From positions 115,879,738 to 115,943,737 of the forward strand of contig NC_084480.1 in assembly GCF_030035675.1 (NCBI RefSeq): DNA of 64,000 bases. The letters are read 5' to 3'. Below the pieces are notes generated by a model that saw nothing but the letters and a program-made list of their open reading frames with translations, searched no databases and had not been told where the DNA came from. Position numbers and translations under genes: made by a program. The stretch comes from Rhineura floridana. Taxonomy: Eukaryota; Chordata; Lepidosauria; Squamata; Rhineuridae. Below are positions 1-12,030 of this stretch, in pieces; positions within the stretch are counted from its first letter, which is position 1, and each line of letters starts with the position of its first letter.

Positions 1-2470
1 GCTGTTGGGGATGGTGATCTGGTTCAATGCGCGATAGTCGTTACAGGGTCTGAGTTCCCCCCCTTCTTTTTCACAAACAATAGTGGCGCTCCAGCAGGGG
101 ATTGTGAGGGGCGTATGAATCCTCGCCTCAGGTTTTTATCCAGGAATTCCTTCAGGGCCTCCCTCTCATTCTCTGTGAGAGAGTAGATTCTCCCTGATGG
201 GATGCTGGCTCCTGGCACTAGATCAATCGCACAGTCGTAAGGGCGGTGGGGGGGTAAAGTCTCTGCCTCTTTTTCATCAAACACATCTTTGAATTCTTCA
301 TACTTTGGCGGCAGGGTCACTTGCTCGATCTCTTGCACTGCCCCCGCTAAGGTGTTCTTGATTCCTTCAGGTTGACAGTTCTCCTGGCAATACTGTGAGG
401 TGAACCACACCACCGCCTCCTTCCAACATATTTTGGGTTCATGCTTTGCTAGCCAGGGCATTCCCAGAATCACCTCAAAGTTCGAGAGATCTGACACGTA
501 TAGCGAAATGAACTCTTCGTGCCCAGGGATTTGAAGTTTCACTTCCTCCGTGGCTTGTGTCACCCCTCCTGACTTCAGGGGTCTCCCATCGATAGTCTCC
601 ACAGCTAGGGGAGCGTCCAGTTTCCACCGGGAAATTCCATGACGCTTGACTAACTTTGCATCAATAAAATTTGTGGAGGCTCCACTGTCAATTAAGGCAG
701 TGGAATTAAACACCACTCCTCTGGAAGTTGTAATCCGAATAGGCAAGACCAACACCCCCTTTGAGGGAGGTTGGATCGTTGGGGGGCCTTTATACAACGC
801 TGCCCCCAGTCCACCGGCCTGCATGTGGACTGGGTGTTCTAGTTTCCCGACGGCTCAGCTTTCCCCCCTTTCAGTGCACAGTCTCTGGCCACGTGGCCCG
901 GCTTTGAACAATAAAAGCATAAACGTTCCTGACGGCGTCTTTCCTTTTCTTCTTCCGACAGTCTTGGCCTAGCCCCTCCCTGTCCCTCAGTTGCATTACC
1001 TGCCATCCCTGCAGAGGGAAGGATCTTGCTGCGGGATGCCGAGGCTGAGTATCTCGGGACCTCCTGCTTCCTTTCCAGGCGCCTTCCTTCCATCCGGTGA
1101 TCTATCTGTAGGCATAGCCAGATGAGCCCTGGTAGGTCAGCGTGGGGGGAGGTCCTGGCCAACTCATCCAGGATTTCAGCATTTAATCCACTCCGGTACA
1201 TAAACATCCGGGCGGCGTCATTGTAACCAGTTTACTGGGACAGAATTTTAAAAGCGTTAGTGTACTCGGAAACAGTCCCTTTAGCTTGCTTCAGAGCGCC
1301 TAGTTGCTGCGCTACTGTTTCAGCTCTTTGCGGGTCTTGGAACATCTCGGTCATCTCCTGTATAAATCCTCTGTACCTTCTTAAGACAGTATCCTTTCTC
1401 ACGAGATACGGAGTCACCCATTTTGCAGCTTCTCCCTCCAGGAGGCTAATCACGAAGGCCACTTTAGCCCCATCGTCTGGAAATTCCGTGTGCCTGACAT
1501 CCAGATATAACTCACATTGAGCCACGAAAGTTGCCAACTGATCACTTTGTCCCGCGTATTTTGGGGGCAATCCAATGGGAACCTTTACTACGGCAGCTGG
1601 AGGGGCTGTTCGCATCTGGTCTATCGTGGCCTTCAAGGTTTGATTATCCGTCTTCAGCGCCTTGACTGCTGCTAGCAGGGCTTGAACATCCATCTGCAAA
1701 TCAGCTACCTTAGTCCTCAAGAGTTTCACTTCTTCCATCTCAGAAGTGGGGTTCGTCCCCCCCGCTGCTCCCTTTGACATCTTGTCCCAGTCAAGTGAAG
1801 AGAGCGTTGAGGGTGATTTAGGTGGCTCTGTCAAGCTGTCAGGCCCAGGATGTGACTCAGGAACCAGACCAGCGGTTGTAGTTAATTCGTGTTTTATTAG
1901 GGTAATGTCCAAACAAAGACTGCGTTTTCTCATGAAGCAATACAGGGATACAGGTCCTGCGGCATTGGGAGAAAGTTGACAGAGCAAGGGACTTCTTCCC
2001 GCCTGTTCTTTAAGAAGGGGCCAAACGGGCGCGCAATCTTTCGCTCCTCCTTAACTGCCCCTCAGGTACTGCCCGCCTTCCCCCCTTCTCTCCTGTCTTT
2101 TCAGCTGTCTGCGTGTGCGCGGTGAGGGGGGAAGCATCACCCCCTCCTCTTCTGAAGTTTCCGATTCCAGGATGGGGGATAGGGGAGGGGCTGATGGTAA
2201 ACTGCCTCCCCGCTTTTCGGCTGTGAGCAGCCCTCCCTCTTCCCCCTCTTGCTCTGAGCCTGAAAGAGGGGGAGGCGTGAGAATGTCCAGGGAGGGCCCA
2301 GGCTCCCCGTTGCTAAGCGACCTTATCACTGGCAGTTCCTCTGTTTCGTCTTCGCTCCAAAGGGGGGAAGTTCCTCCCCCTTCCCTCTGCCATCCATCCG
2401 AATACTCTTCTCCCAACTCTCCGGGATCCAGCTCCCCGGGATTGGGACCCCAGCTCTGCCTTCCGACACA
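1..2470 (-). mobile_element. Ty3/Gypsy LTR retrotransposon, partial (fossil)
   Basis: An LTR retrotransposon lies on the minus strand and runs off the left edge. Reading from its 5' end (high coordinates), the parts are: an LTR at about 1837-2470; a gag region at about 1240-1790 with a leucine-rich coiled-coil stretch and a Ty3-type capsid domain; a nucleocapsid segment with a CCHC zinc knuckle (CFYCSKPGHVARDC); an aspartic protease with a DSGAS active-site motif; and the first part of reverse transcriptase, cut by the window edge. Capsid type and domain order fit sushi-like/chromovirus Gypsy elements of vertebrates. The copy is broken, with about two or three breaks in the visible part, yet long stretches stay readable, which suggests moderate age. 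The 3' half and the second LTR are outside the window. Confidence 0.85.
1837..2470 (-). repeat. 5' LTR of the Gypsy element (fossil)
   Basis: On the minus strand this block starts TGTGTCGG and ends GGGCCTGACA, so it has TG...CA ends. It contains an AATAAA-type polyadenylation signal in its downstream part and a GC-rich upstream part. Its length of about 634 bp is almost the same as the 632-bp solo LTR at 38572-39203, whose minus-strand end (GGGCAGGACA) is similar. The outer boundary is uncertain by a few bases. Confidence 0.6.
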
Positions 2471-2489
2471 CAGCTATGACGGTTTATAG

Positions 2490-2645
2490 CTTCCCCCAAA
2501 GAATCCTGGGAGCTGTAGTTTGTTAAGGGTGCTGAGAGTTGTTAAAGAGACCCCTATTCCCCTCACAGAGCTACAGTTTCCAGAGTTCCCTGGGAAGAAG
2601 GATTTATTGCTAAACCACTGTAGGAATTGTAGCTGTGTGAGGGGA
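2490..2645 (+). repeat. Foldback repeat F, partial
   Basis: This segment has the family core (cccaaagaatcctgggag, ctgtagtttgttaagggtgc) followed by a diverged return arm (ctcacagagctacagtttcc). It abuts the Gypsy LTR. The best complete relative is at 33028-33324. Confidence 0.6.
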
Positions 2646-2659
2646 AAAACTCAAATCTT

Positions 2660-2715
2660 TGGGTTTTATTCAACTAAGTCCTACTCAGAGAAGCCCTACT
2701 GAAATTAATGAGCCA
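2660..2715. repeat. MITE J fragment
   Basis: Contains 'attcaactaagtcctactc' and 'actgaaattaatgag', the same words seen at 10929-11000, 24630-24750 and 63440-63512. It is a half copy of a short palindromic repeat. Confidence 0.5.
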
Positions 2716-2724
2716 ACATTGAAT

Positions 2725-3225
2725 GCCACACTTTCTCCCTCATAAATTTTGGACAGGTGGCCATTTATAACCTGTCCCTGTTCCTGGGGGTGGGTGCATC
2801 TGTCAATCTCAATTTCTGTTTTTCATTTTTCTAAGCTCATATACATTTCCCCACATTTCAACATCAGTTTGCAATTTTTCAAAAGAAGGTCCTCATAAAA
2901 ATTCATTGGAATTTTAGTGCAAAGTTTTCCTAATATACACATTTTGTGTGCAATTCTGCCTAGCATACACATTTGCAAGCAATTTTCCATAATACAAGGC
3001 ATTTTCGTTTGTTGTTTTCACTAACAGATGCACTTTTATGCACACAACCCTAGTATATGCATTGTTGCACACATTATTTGGCTGGAGAACTACATTGCAA
3101 AATTCGGGGAAGTGTGATTTTCAAATGAAGCCTGCATTTTAATTCTGATATTGTTTTGGGAAGTGCAAATTAGTTAGGTTTGTCTTTAAATATGAACTGA
3201 ACCAAATTTCTTCTCCATCCTTACC
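2725..3225 (-). repeat. Repeat T, longest copy
   Basis: AT-rich dispersed repeat. On the minus strand it carries several degenerate units around 'aatgtgtatattagg' spaced about 25-30 bp apart, then a more unique part including 'ttgcaatgtagttctccag'. Related pieces lie at 13435-13600, 39880-40690, 42715-43000 and 56780-56890. No coding frame was seen. Confidence 0.55.
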
Positions 3226-3239
3226 TGTTCTGCTAGCTG

Positions 3240-3572
3240 CCTCTAAGAGCTAGTTCCGTAAAGTGGTTCAAGCTAGGATCTGGAAGACCAGGGTTCAAAC
3301 CCCTACTCAGCCCAGAGCTTGGAGAAGTTACTTTTTTGAACTACAACTCCCATCAGCCCAATCCAGTGGCCATGCTGGCTGGGGCTGATGGGAGTTGTAG
3401 TTTTAAAAAGTAACTTTTCCAAGCTCTGACTCAGCCATGATGCTCACTTGGTAGCCTAACCTAACTCACAGGGTAGTTGTAAGGATAAAATGAGGAAGGG
3501 GAGAACCGTGTACGCCACCTTGAGCTCCTTGGAGGAAAGGTGGGATATAAATGTAAAAAATAAATAAGATCA
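3240..3572 (+). mobile_element. tRNA-derived SINE with L2-like tail
   Basis: The head resembles a tRNA gene: 'gtggttcaagctaggatctgg' is followed by 'agggttcaaaccc', which fits a B-box. The body contains 'cctaactcacagggtagttg'. The tail (gccaccttgagctccttgg, gtgggatataaatg, then A/T-rich) matches the 3' end of the LINE piece at 39465-39715. A 116-bp MITE (3313-3428) has split this SINE. Confidence 0.7.
3313..3428. mobile_element. 116-bp hAT MITE (family P) with perfect target duplication
   Basis: The element is a near-perfect palindrome that starts CAGAGCTTGGAGAAGTTAC and ends with the reverse complement, ending CCAAGCTCTG. It is flanked on both sides by ACTCAGCC (3305-3312 and 3429-3436). 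An 8-bp duplication and CAGAG termini fit the hAT superfamily. It sits inside the SINE at 3240-3572, and removing it with one duplication restores the SINE sequence. Confidence 0.85.
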
Positions 3573-4838
3573 GCATGCCACCTTTCTTCCAGGTGTGCTG
3601 CAACTCAGTGGTGCCATCCAATTTCAGGCAAGACTCTCCTGCAACTTAGTCTCACAGCACCCAGTGATTTGTCTTTCCCCCAGCACACCGCAGGCTACTC
3701 CCAGCAGAAGCAGAGGACAGGTGCAGATGCAGGCCTCAGAAAGAGGATATTGACAGCAGTGAGTTGTGAAAAGAACCACCAATACAACTGAAGGGCCCTG
3801 CCAAGTTGCACTGCATTCAGTCGAACAGTAATGTGTCACATTCAGGGGTGTACAGTAGGGCTACTCAACACCCTGCTGTTCTTGAGTTCATGGGCCTTGG
3901 GTGCAGGATCGGATCATGGTTGGTTGGATGGTTGTAAAGGGCACTGAGCGACACGTATTTGTCCAGGTGATGGCTCCTCTCCCTCCCTTGATTTCATATT
4001 TTTAAAAAGAATTCTGGAGGTAGTCCATACTAGCAAAATTCCAAGCACATTCTTTTATAACACAAATAAAATATGGCAAAGAGCAAACTGTTTATACAGC
4101 AGCTTGTCAACACCTTGGATTAATGTCCAGTGCAGTGGAAAGCCTTCCCGTTTTGCTTCCTGTCACAGAATAGGTATATATCTATCTATCTTATCAATAT
4201 TTCTATTCATTATGATGACCTCCATATCAACTTACGAAACTGTGATCTTGCATTTGTAAAATGGGATACTATGGAAATCCTGGAAAAGATAACAGCATTT
4301 GGTTTGTTAAGCTTTCTGATGTTCTCAGTATCTTATAGAATGCCAGCATCTTTTTCATCTCAGGTACAGTTCTATCACCATTTAAATCAAATAGAATTCC
4401 TGATCTCCTGACTGTGATTAGAAAATTAGGAATGTGCCAGAGGACCATGCATTCTCTCTTTCTTCCTCCTCTTTCTCAGGTGAATTTCCCTTCCCTTCCT
4501 TATTTAGAACTCATCACAGCTAGTGAAACTTCATTCTACAACCATGGTTAGTTTTAATGTTGCCTGTCCAGAAAGCTAACCATGGTTGGATCTAAAAAGA
4601 GAAAGGAAACTGTAGTAGGGAGAGTGGTGGAGGAGGGAGGGAGCAAGCATAAGAGGCTGCAGCACATTCCTAGAGCACAGCAATGTTATGTCTGCATCAG
4701 GCCAGGATGCTAATGAGTGTTAAAGAGTAACTAATCTGTGAGTAAGATAAGGAATGACCTTGAAACCCTGAAGGCAGGGACTGGGGAAGGGTAATGTAAA
4801 AAAACTGACACAACGCACAACATATAAATCAAATACAT
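3573..4838. other. No gene recognised
   Basis: AT-rich DNA without a convincing reading frame. A short inverted repeat built on 'aaccatggttag' lies near 4538-4590. Nothing else was recognised. Confidence 0.5.
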
Positions 4839-5110
4839 CAGGGTTGGGGAAACTCAGGTCTGGAGGCTGAAAGTGGCCCTCCAGGCCTCTCATTCTGGCC
4901 TTTGGGACTCTCCCTAGCTCACAACCTGTCCCCAAGCTGCACTCCTCTCTGGCCCTGCTCTACTCCCTCCTTGAATGCTTTACTATAACAATGCCTCTTG
5001 CTTTCCTAGACAGAAGATGGAGAAGTGTGAGTATGCGTAGAAACTCCTGACATCCGCATGGCTGGAATGTAGCCTATGGTACAAAGCTCAGAGTTGTGTC
5101 CCTTTGCCTT
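4839..5110 (-). repeat. hAT MITE G, diverged copy
   Basis: Starts 'cagggttggggaaactcagg' and continues with 'ggccctccaggcctctc' and 'aatgcctcttgctttcctag'. These words are the reverse complement of the complete copy at 26283-26636. The right end is blurred and no target duplication was found. Confidence 0.6.
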
Positions 5111-5329
5111 TTAAAGAAATTTAAAATAAAAAACAACTACAGTCACTGCTCACAAAAACCCACTTGCAAATATTCCCAAAGACCAGGTCCACTGCTCACA
5201 AAAAAACCGCTTACAAATATTCCCAATGGCCAGGTTCTTCCTCATTCTACAGCAGGCCTGTACTCTCTCTGAAACAGGAGAAGAGGAATCTTACCAGACC
5301 ACTACAGCTGGGCTTCATCATACGGGGGA

Positions 5330-5515
5330 CAGACTGAAACTCCGTGGTAGAGCATGCAGAAGGTCCCAGGTTCAATCCCTGGCATGTCCAGGCCGGGCTG
5401 GGAGAGACCCCAGCATGACACCCTGGAGAGCTGCTGCCAATCAGGGTAGACAGTGCTGAGCTAGATGGACCAATGGCCTGGCTCGGTATAAGGCAGCTGC
5501 CTATATTCATATATA
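5330..5515 (+). mobile_element. tRNA-derived SINE
   Basis: The head 'tggtagagcatgcagaagg' followed by 'caggttcaatccctgg' looks like a tRNA with a B-box. The body has 'ccctggagagctgctgcca', and the end is 'gtataaggcagctgcctat'. It is the same family as 21118-21366, 57495-57705 and probably 60190-60360. Confidence 0.7.
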
Positions 5516-5519
5516 CATT

Positions 5520-8500
5520 GTTTTAAATTTCTTTGAGATCTTTCAAGTTGAAAAGTATCAGGTTGTTGAGGCTACACAGAACTATTGATGTTCTGCCTTT
5601 GACCTCCTAGGATCACATAAGCATTTGCTGCCTCATCACACTGTCTTAGCAGTGGCCTCAGAACTAGTATTTCCATAGTTCTGTGAAAAAAAATTGAGGA
5701 AACTGAAACCCATCCAGTAACATATATAAGCTCAGCAGCTACTACATCATGCTCAGATGTTTAATGTAATCTAGGCCCTGTTGTTGCACCTGTGATTTCA
5801 CTTAGAATTGCCCTGCAACATGGATTTGTCATCTTAAAGCTGAGAACTGATGTTCAGAATATCCTTCAACAATATCTATACTGAAGGTGTGTTGGCATGG
5901 GCACTGCAGAGCAGCCATATTTATTCGGAGAAGGACTCTGAGAGCCCTATATTGCTGGCCACAATCCAGCATTCTTGCTTGGGCAGGTATATAGGAAAAC
6001 ATGATCATTGTAGGACAGCTACCATCTCGGAGCAGCCAGGCGAAGTGTGGAGTTGCCCTCCCCACCCAAAAGTGGTGTTGCTGCAACTTACCAGGATGCG
6101 GAGGCGGGCAGAGCAGGGTGGCAGTGAAGTCAAGGCTTTGCGAGTGCACCAAGGGGAGCAACCAGGTTGACTCCTCTGGTGCACTCTTGCAGCCCTGCCC
6201 TTGCCATTGCCCTGCCTCGATAAATGGCAGCAACACTACTCTTAGGGGGACAACTCTGCACCTTTGTCCCGTGCAGGTTGTTCCTGGGTTGGAGTTGTCC
6301 AACAACGTCTGGAGGGTCACAGGTTTCCCATCCCTGCATTAGGGCTTAACATCTAGTCTACTGCTTCTAGTGTGATGACTCAAGTAAGGCTGAGGTCACA
6401 AATAGAATATAGCAGAACTGTGACTGGAGTGTGTGTGCATGTATGTGCGTGTACGCACACTGTTTTAAACATAATTGGTCACGAGTTGAGAGCCTGCATC
6501 AGATTCGTGCCATGGTACTGAAGACAGGGCTTGATCCTTCTCCCTGTACCATTTTCTGAGTCTCAATGTCTGAAATTGCTATCTGCCCGAAAGGACAACC
6601 TCAGTAGCCAATTTAGACTGGAAAAGACATGGGGAGAAAGGGGTAACCCTTCAACCCTTAGTGCCAGAGCATCCCTTCTCCCTTCAATCCAACTTCACCA
6701 TCTGCTTTTATGGAAAATCCAGTCTCCTGTAGTTTTGCTGCTATTCAGATCAGGCATGGATTCATCAAAGGAACATCACTAGTGTTTTCACAAAGTGAAA
6801 TGACTGTGTCTTTAGCAGCATTTCCCACCAGCAGCGCTACCCTTGCAAATTCTTCAGGTTCATTCATAAGCAGTGGTTGGAACACAATGTGCACATATCA
6901 TATCTCCACACCCAATGCTTTACACAAGAGGGCTTTATAGGAGGTTGTGTGAGAAAATGCATTACCTGAAACTGTTATCGCACCTGCAGATATGTTAAAT
7001 TAGTCATTGCTGCTTAGTGTTGAAAGCTTGGAAATTAATGTTTATATCCTTCCTTAATCAACTTTTGGTCTCTTTAATTCAGCAGCATATTCTTGGTAAA
7101 TATTGGTTTTAATTCTAAGATAGGGCTTTAATAATACCGAATAACTGTTGATTGTGTTAGCAACGGCAATGTGCAAAGTAAAATAAATAATAAAGTGGGT
7201 TCTTATGTTCTACATCCAACCATTCAAATGTTGTTTCCCTGCCATTGCACAGAGCATTAATGAAAATGGCATACGTTTTTCTTTGGAAAGATTCTGTAAG
7301 GAAAGCCTTTGCCAGAAATGAAATTTCACATCCTAAGGTTCTCTTATTTGAAGCATAAGTGGATAAAAACAGATTTTGATTCCTTCCCACCCTGTTAATA
7401 TGTTTCCACAGTTATAACATGGTAGTCTAGTCACAGACTTTATTATTGACTCATTAAACGAGAGAGCCTTGTGCTAACATTTCTTCTCTAGATGTGTAGT
7501 GTGCATCCTCTGTGATGGATAGAGATGTCATACTGGCTAATCATGAATGTCGCTGCCTCTTCACCAGCCCCTAATACTGGTCCATGCACCCAGAGAGTGA
7601 GTGAGAGAGACTGCTGTAGCTCAGTGGAAAGAAAGTTTAACCTGATCCTGGACAATGGATCCAGCACCCAAGTTTTGGGAGTGCTGTTGTTTTGCCATAA
7701 ATCAATTGGGTAGGCCTAGGCAATGTCTTCTTATTTAATCCTGTGTTCCCAGTCTATAAAAACAGGACTAATATTGGCCTACTTCACCACGGTGGTGGCA
7801 TTATGTTGTAAGCACAACAATATTTCTAACTTCTTTGGCTTTTTACATGAGTAATAGTTGTAATGGAGAGGAGATTTTCATCTAGTCATAATTGAGATAA
7901 TCACATGAAGCCACATAATGTGTATGATTTTTTTAAAAAAATAATAGTATATCTGCTTTTGTCCAGTTTATTTGGTAACCAAAAACGTACATTGTAACTG
8001 AGCAGACCTAGTAATTTGGGGTTGTTGTTCTGAACAGTACCATTCTGGCTCATACTGGGAGAGCCATAACAGCCTACTACAACAACCCCTTCCTGAATCC
8101 TGGGTAGCTGGCCTTTACTTATGAGACTGTTAAATGGAACGTCTGTAGTGTTCGTGGTGCTACAACTGTTCTCTCTTATGAAGTGCACAAAAGATCCAGT
8201 CCCAGCAGCTTAGGGTGCATGCTTATATCCCTACATCTTTGGACGTTGTCCATCCATGGCATAACACCTCTTCCTAGCTAGCAAATAGAAGGCAAAACTG
8301 CCTGGATACTTAAGACATGGGTTGAGTAAGGAATCCTTCCCAATCTGAGAGATGGCAATTGGCGAAGAGCCCCTGTGGGAGCAAAGGCCATCTGTCTTGA
8401 ATATGCATTTCCCCAAATTCCACATCAACAAGAATAAGCATTTTAATAAAACAGAATTGTGGTCTCTATTGTGCTCCATTCCAATCAAATGCATAAGCCT

Positions 8501-9929
8501 CAAGGAAAGGGCACATTGTATTATATTAAAGAAGCAATGGTAAATATATAACATCCCATGCAAATAGCTGTTGCCTGGGTGACAGTACAAACTCAAACAA
8601 ACTTACACACACTCTATAAAATGTTATTAGATTTCTGGTCCAAGAGAGATGGGAAATTACTGGGCAGCTACACTTTATGGAAGGGAAGGGATAGGAGGGA
8701 GGGGAGGGAGGGAAAACCCTCAGAATCGGAGATTGCAGTGTAAACGGAATTCAATCCAAAGCAGAGTCCAGCATGGCTGGATCATATGGGACCACATGAA
8801 GCTTTAGATATTCATTTGCCTTTTAATTTTCAACAGTAGGATTGAAAAAGAATTCTCATAGCAGTTCTGCGAGCAGAATCCTGAATGAATGCCCAAGGAG
8901 GTAATTAATTCCATCAAACATACTCTTTCCATCTGAAACTTAGTCCTTCTGACTATTCCCTTTTGTTGTCAGGAGATGCCTGCTGGCAAGCTGTCTTTAC
9001 TCTGGCATAGAGTCCAAGTACTGGAGAGCCAGTTACTTTAAAATTATGTTGCACCTCATCACCTTCCCTTATGAATGAACCAAACATGCTCAGTTATGAG
9101 TCTGTCTCCAAGGCAAGAAAAAGACAGAGTGCAGATAATCTGGAAAACCACTGGAAAATCACCCCAACAGTGAAGCTCAAACCTGCCATGTGCAATCCAT
9201 ATGAGAATTGTCTGTATGCCTTTAACATCTGTTAAAGTTATTTAATTATTTTCTTTATTTCAAAGAGAGGACCTAGCATCTCTCTAAGGGGCTAGGCCCT
9301 CTCCAAAGTTGCCCCACTTATGATCTCTGCACTGTACATTTTAATAGTTTTGAGAAAAGCAATAGATGAGTTCTTTTCCATTTCTGAGCAGACAATATTG
9401 GCGATGTTTGACATTCCTTTTTCGATGGACACCTCCAAACATCAAAAGTATCCTAAAACTAGAACAGGTTTCCCCAAACGTTGCATTGAGTGACAAGTTT
9501 GAACAATGGATGGAATGTGACTGAGCAGGAAAGGAAGTGATATTTTCCACTGTACAAATAAATGACACTTTGCTCAATATAATACCCTTCTCAAAAATGC
9601 AACCTGGGAAAAATGAATGACATATAAAAAACAATATTGTCAGTAGTGATCAGCGTGGTGGGGCAGGGCTGCCTTCCCAACACCAGCACTGCAGATTACC
9701 TGAATAGGACTGATTAACTTTTTTATTTAGTTACAACATTTATGTACCGCTTAATCATTTGCATTTCTAAGCAGTGGGGCAAGGGAATAGCAAGGTCAGG
9801 CCTGCAGGGGCACCCCTGTGGAGTCAATCTGGCACTCCTGCCAGCAGGTGCACCTGCACAGTTCTGGCTTTCCCCATCCCAATGGCGTGCAAGTAAGCTA
9901 CAGCAACACTAGTGTTGGGAGAGCTCTGC
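5520..9929. other. Long stretch without recognised gene
   Basis: Several open frames of 60-160 codons occur on both strands, but none has a recognisable domain, consistent splice signals or a partner exon. The only repeat noted is a half copy of MITE P at 6283-6343. LINE-type tail sequence (tttatgtaccgcttaat) occurs near 9718-9780. Confidence 0.5.
6283..6343. repeat. Half copy of MITE P
   Basis: Reads 'ttggagttgtccaacaacgt', then 'ctggagggtcacaggtttcc' and 'catccctgcat', which is the right half of the 137-138-bp form of family P. The left half is missing. Confidence 0.55.
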
Positions 9930-10150
9930 AGCTCCACTTCATCACACAGGTGGCTACTGAATGTTGCACTGTATGGCAGATCACATGATTTCCCCCCAAA
10001 GAATCTGGGGAATGGTGGTTTCCCTCTCCCAGAGCTACAGATTCCCAGCAACCTTAACAAACTACAGTTCCCATGGTTCTTTTCAGGTGTCGTGTGCTTT
10101 AAATGTGTGTTGGATGTGCTTTAAATGTATGGCGTGTGATGAATTGTATA
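9930..10150. repeat. Foldback repeat F, diverged copy
   Basis: Both arms are visible: 'ccccccaaagaatctgggga' on the left and 'aacaaactacagttcccatg' on the right. Outer parts contain 'gctttaaatgtatggcg', as in the complete copy at 33028-33324. Confidence 0.65.
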
Positions 10151-10802
10151 CATGGTGTGGATCTGCCCAATATCACAGGAAAGTGATAACCTCTGATAGG
10201 GCCTTAATAAATCAGAAATTCAGAACCATGCACCATTCATCTCAGCACTGAAAACCCAAACTGAGGTTGAGGAACAAAGGACTTTAGGAAAGGTATGCTT
10301 ATGGTTCCATTAGACAATTGAACAGACCTGCATCCTATTGTTCCTCTTTCTTTCAATTTCTAGCTAGCAGGAACTCTATTTTGCACCTAAACAGGGCCTC
10401 CTATACCATTCATTTAGGGCTCAATCTTTGACCCATATGCACATCTCTAAATTATTTTGTAATCATAAATACCTGATGAGGATTTTCCTCTAGCAAATTC
10501 TTTTCCAGGTGTGCAAAAAAAAATAATACTCTCCTTTAATTGTTGCCAAGATGTTAGGACTTCTGTTTAAATAAAATAAAATAAAAAAGATCAGATTCAG
10601 TTACTCATATTCCAAATCAACAATAAGCAAATCTCTTGCTATATAAACCTATCACTAGATTCTAATCATCCCTTTCCTTATAGCTTCATGCTGCAATGGC
10701 GGTCTTTGATGGACCATGGCCTTAACCAAGGAAAGTAAATCACATATTTTTCTAAGCCATTCACTTATTTCCAATATTTAGCCAATCCTGCTTTGCCTAG
10801 AG
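10151..10802. other. No gene recognised
   Basis: AT-rich sequence with short A runs. No coding frame or repeat was recognised. Confidence 0.5.
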
Positions 10803-11030
10803 CAGGGATTTTCAGCATCTCTGAAGGGGAACCTTCTGGGGGCCATATGCCAGAGGTGGGTGGGGTCAGAGTGGATGAAGCAACAAATACAGGGGTTGCA
10901 GTCAACCAATTCCTAGTAAGAATAGAGCTACTGAAATCCATGAACCTAAGTTAGTCATATCTATTAACTTCAAGGTGGCTATTCTGAATACAACTAGCGC
11001 TGAATACCACCCATAATCTTTACCTTTGTA

Positions 11031-11428
11031 CAGGGATGTAGTCGTCCAGGGTCTCGGGGGGGTTAGACCCTTTACTTTTTTGGGAGCAGGGTCCCAGCAG
11101 GCTCCCTATGTCTCCAGCATCCTACGAGCCAATCAGCATGTAAGGTGAACATGTTAGCCACTGAGAACAGTCTTCTAGCAGGCTTCCTTGTCCTTTCCTG
11201 CTGATCGGAGCCAATCGGAGTGAAAGGAGGTGAATCAGCCACTGAGAAGACTTTCTCAATAACTAACACTCTCCCCTTTCATGCTGATTGTCTCCCAGGG
11301 ACGTCTGTTATTGTGGGAGAAGGCATTAACAAGGATATCCTCAATCTGGCAGCAAAAGCAGGGGGAGGGGCATGGCTGTGACTACCATGAAGGGACCCTG
11401 CAGTTCTCCATTTGCCACTGCGCTACCG
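11031..11428 (+). mobile_element. hAT-like MITE K, copy 1
   Basis: Starts CAGGGATGTAGTCGTCCAGG and ends 'tttgccactgcgctaccg'. It is flanked by CCTTTGTA (11023-11030) and CCTTTGCA (11429-11436), an 8-bp duplication with one mismatch. It is about 398 bp and shares its sequence, in inverted orientation, with 11677-12030. Confidence 0.75.
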
Positions 11429-11676
11429 CCTTTGCACAGTTCCATTGTATGCACACTCACAGACCCTTTGCTATCATCAGCCCAGGCAGGCAAGGGCATT
11501 ATCAGAGTTCAAAGACACATTCTCCCAAGGCAGAAACACCACAGGAGGGTGCAAAGCAGGGCCGGTGAGAGGCATCTGGCATGCGGGAAGGAATCTGGGA
11601 GGGAATCTGGCATGCGGGAAGTCCCAAGGGCCAGACAGAGAGGCTTGGAGGGCTGCATTTTGCCTCTAGGCCTTGG

Positions 11677-12030
11677 CAGTAGTGTAGGAGCAAATTTAGA
11701 AATGCAGGGTCCCTTCATGATACTCACGGCCAAGCACCCCTTTTTGGCTACTGAGTTGTAGCCTTCTCCCACAACAGCAGATGTCCCTACAAGCCAGTCA
11801 GCATGAAAGGGGGAGTGTTAGCTGCTGAAAAGAGACTTCTCAGTGACTAATTCACCTCCTTTCGCTCCAACTGGCAGGAAAGGACATTAGAGACTCTTCT
11901 CAGTGACCAACACATTCCCCCTTTCATGCTGAGTGTAGGATGCTGAAAACATAGGGACCCTGCTGGGACCCTGCTCCCAAAAAGGTAAAGGGTCTAAGTC
12001 CCTCCAAGACCCTGAATGACTACACCCCTG
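11677..12030 (-). mobile_element. hAT-like MITE K, copy 2
   Basis: In plus orientation it starts CAGTAGTGTAGGAGC and ends GACTACACCCCTG. The flanks are GGCCTTGG (11669-11676) and GGCCTGGG (12031-12038), 8 bp with one mismatch. It is the reverse complement of copy 1 along nearly its whole length (about 354 bp). Its terminal CAG...CTG matches hAT elements. Confidence 0.75.

Noticed and set aside
5829-6342. Overlapping open frames of 106-163 codons on both strands
   Set aside because: No domain, no splice partner, both strands open at once, and the right end contains part of MITE P.
6735-6890. Minus-strand 50-codon frame (EEFARVALLVGNAAKDTVIS)
   Set aside because: It reads protein-like, but the acceptor and donor context is weak and no family was recognised; too short to support.
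8231-8596. 121-codon minus-strand open frame
   Set aside because: No recognisable domain or exon context; composition looks like translated AT-rich intergenic DNA.
11372-11772. Four overlapping open frames on both strands
   Set aside because: They run across the K and G MITEs and their junctions, so they are not genes.
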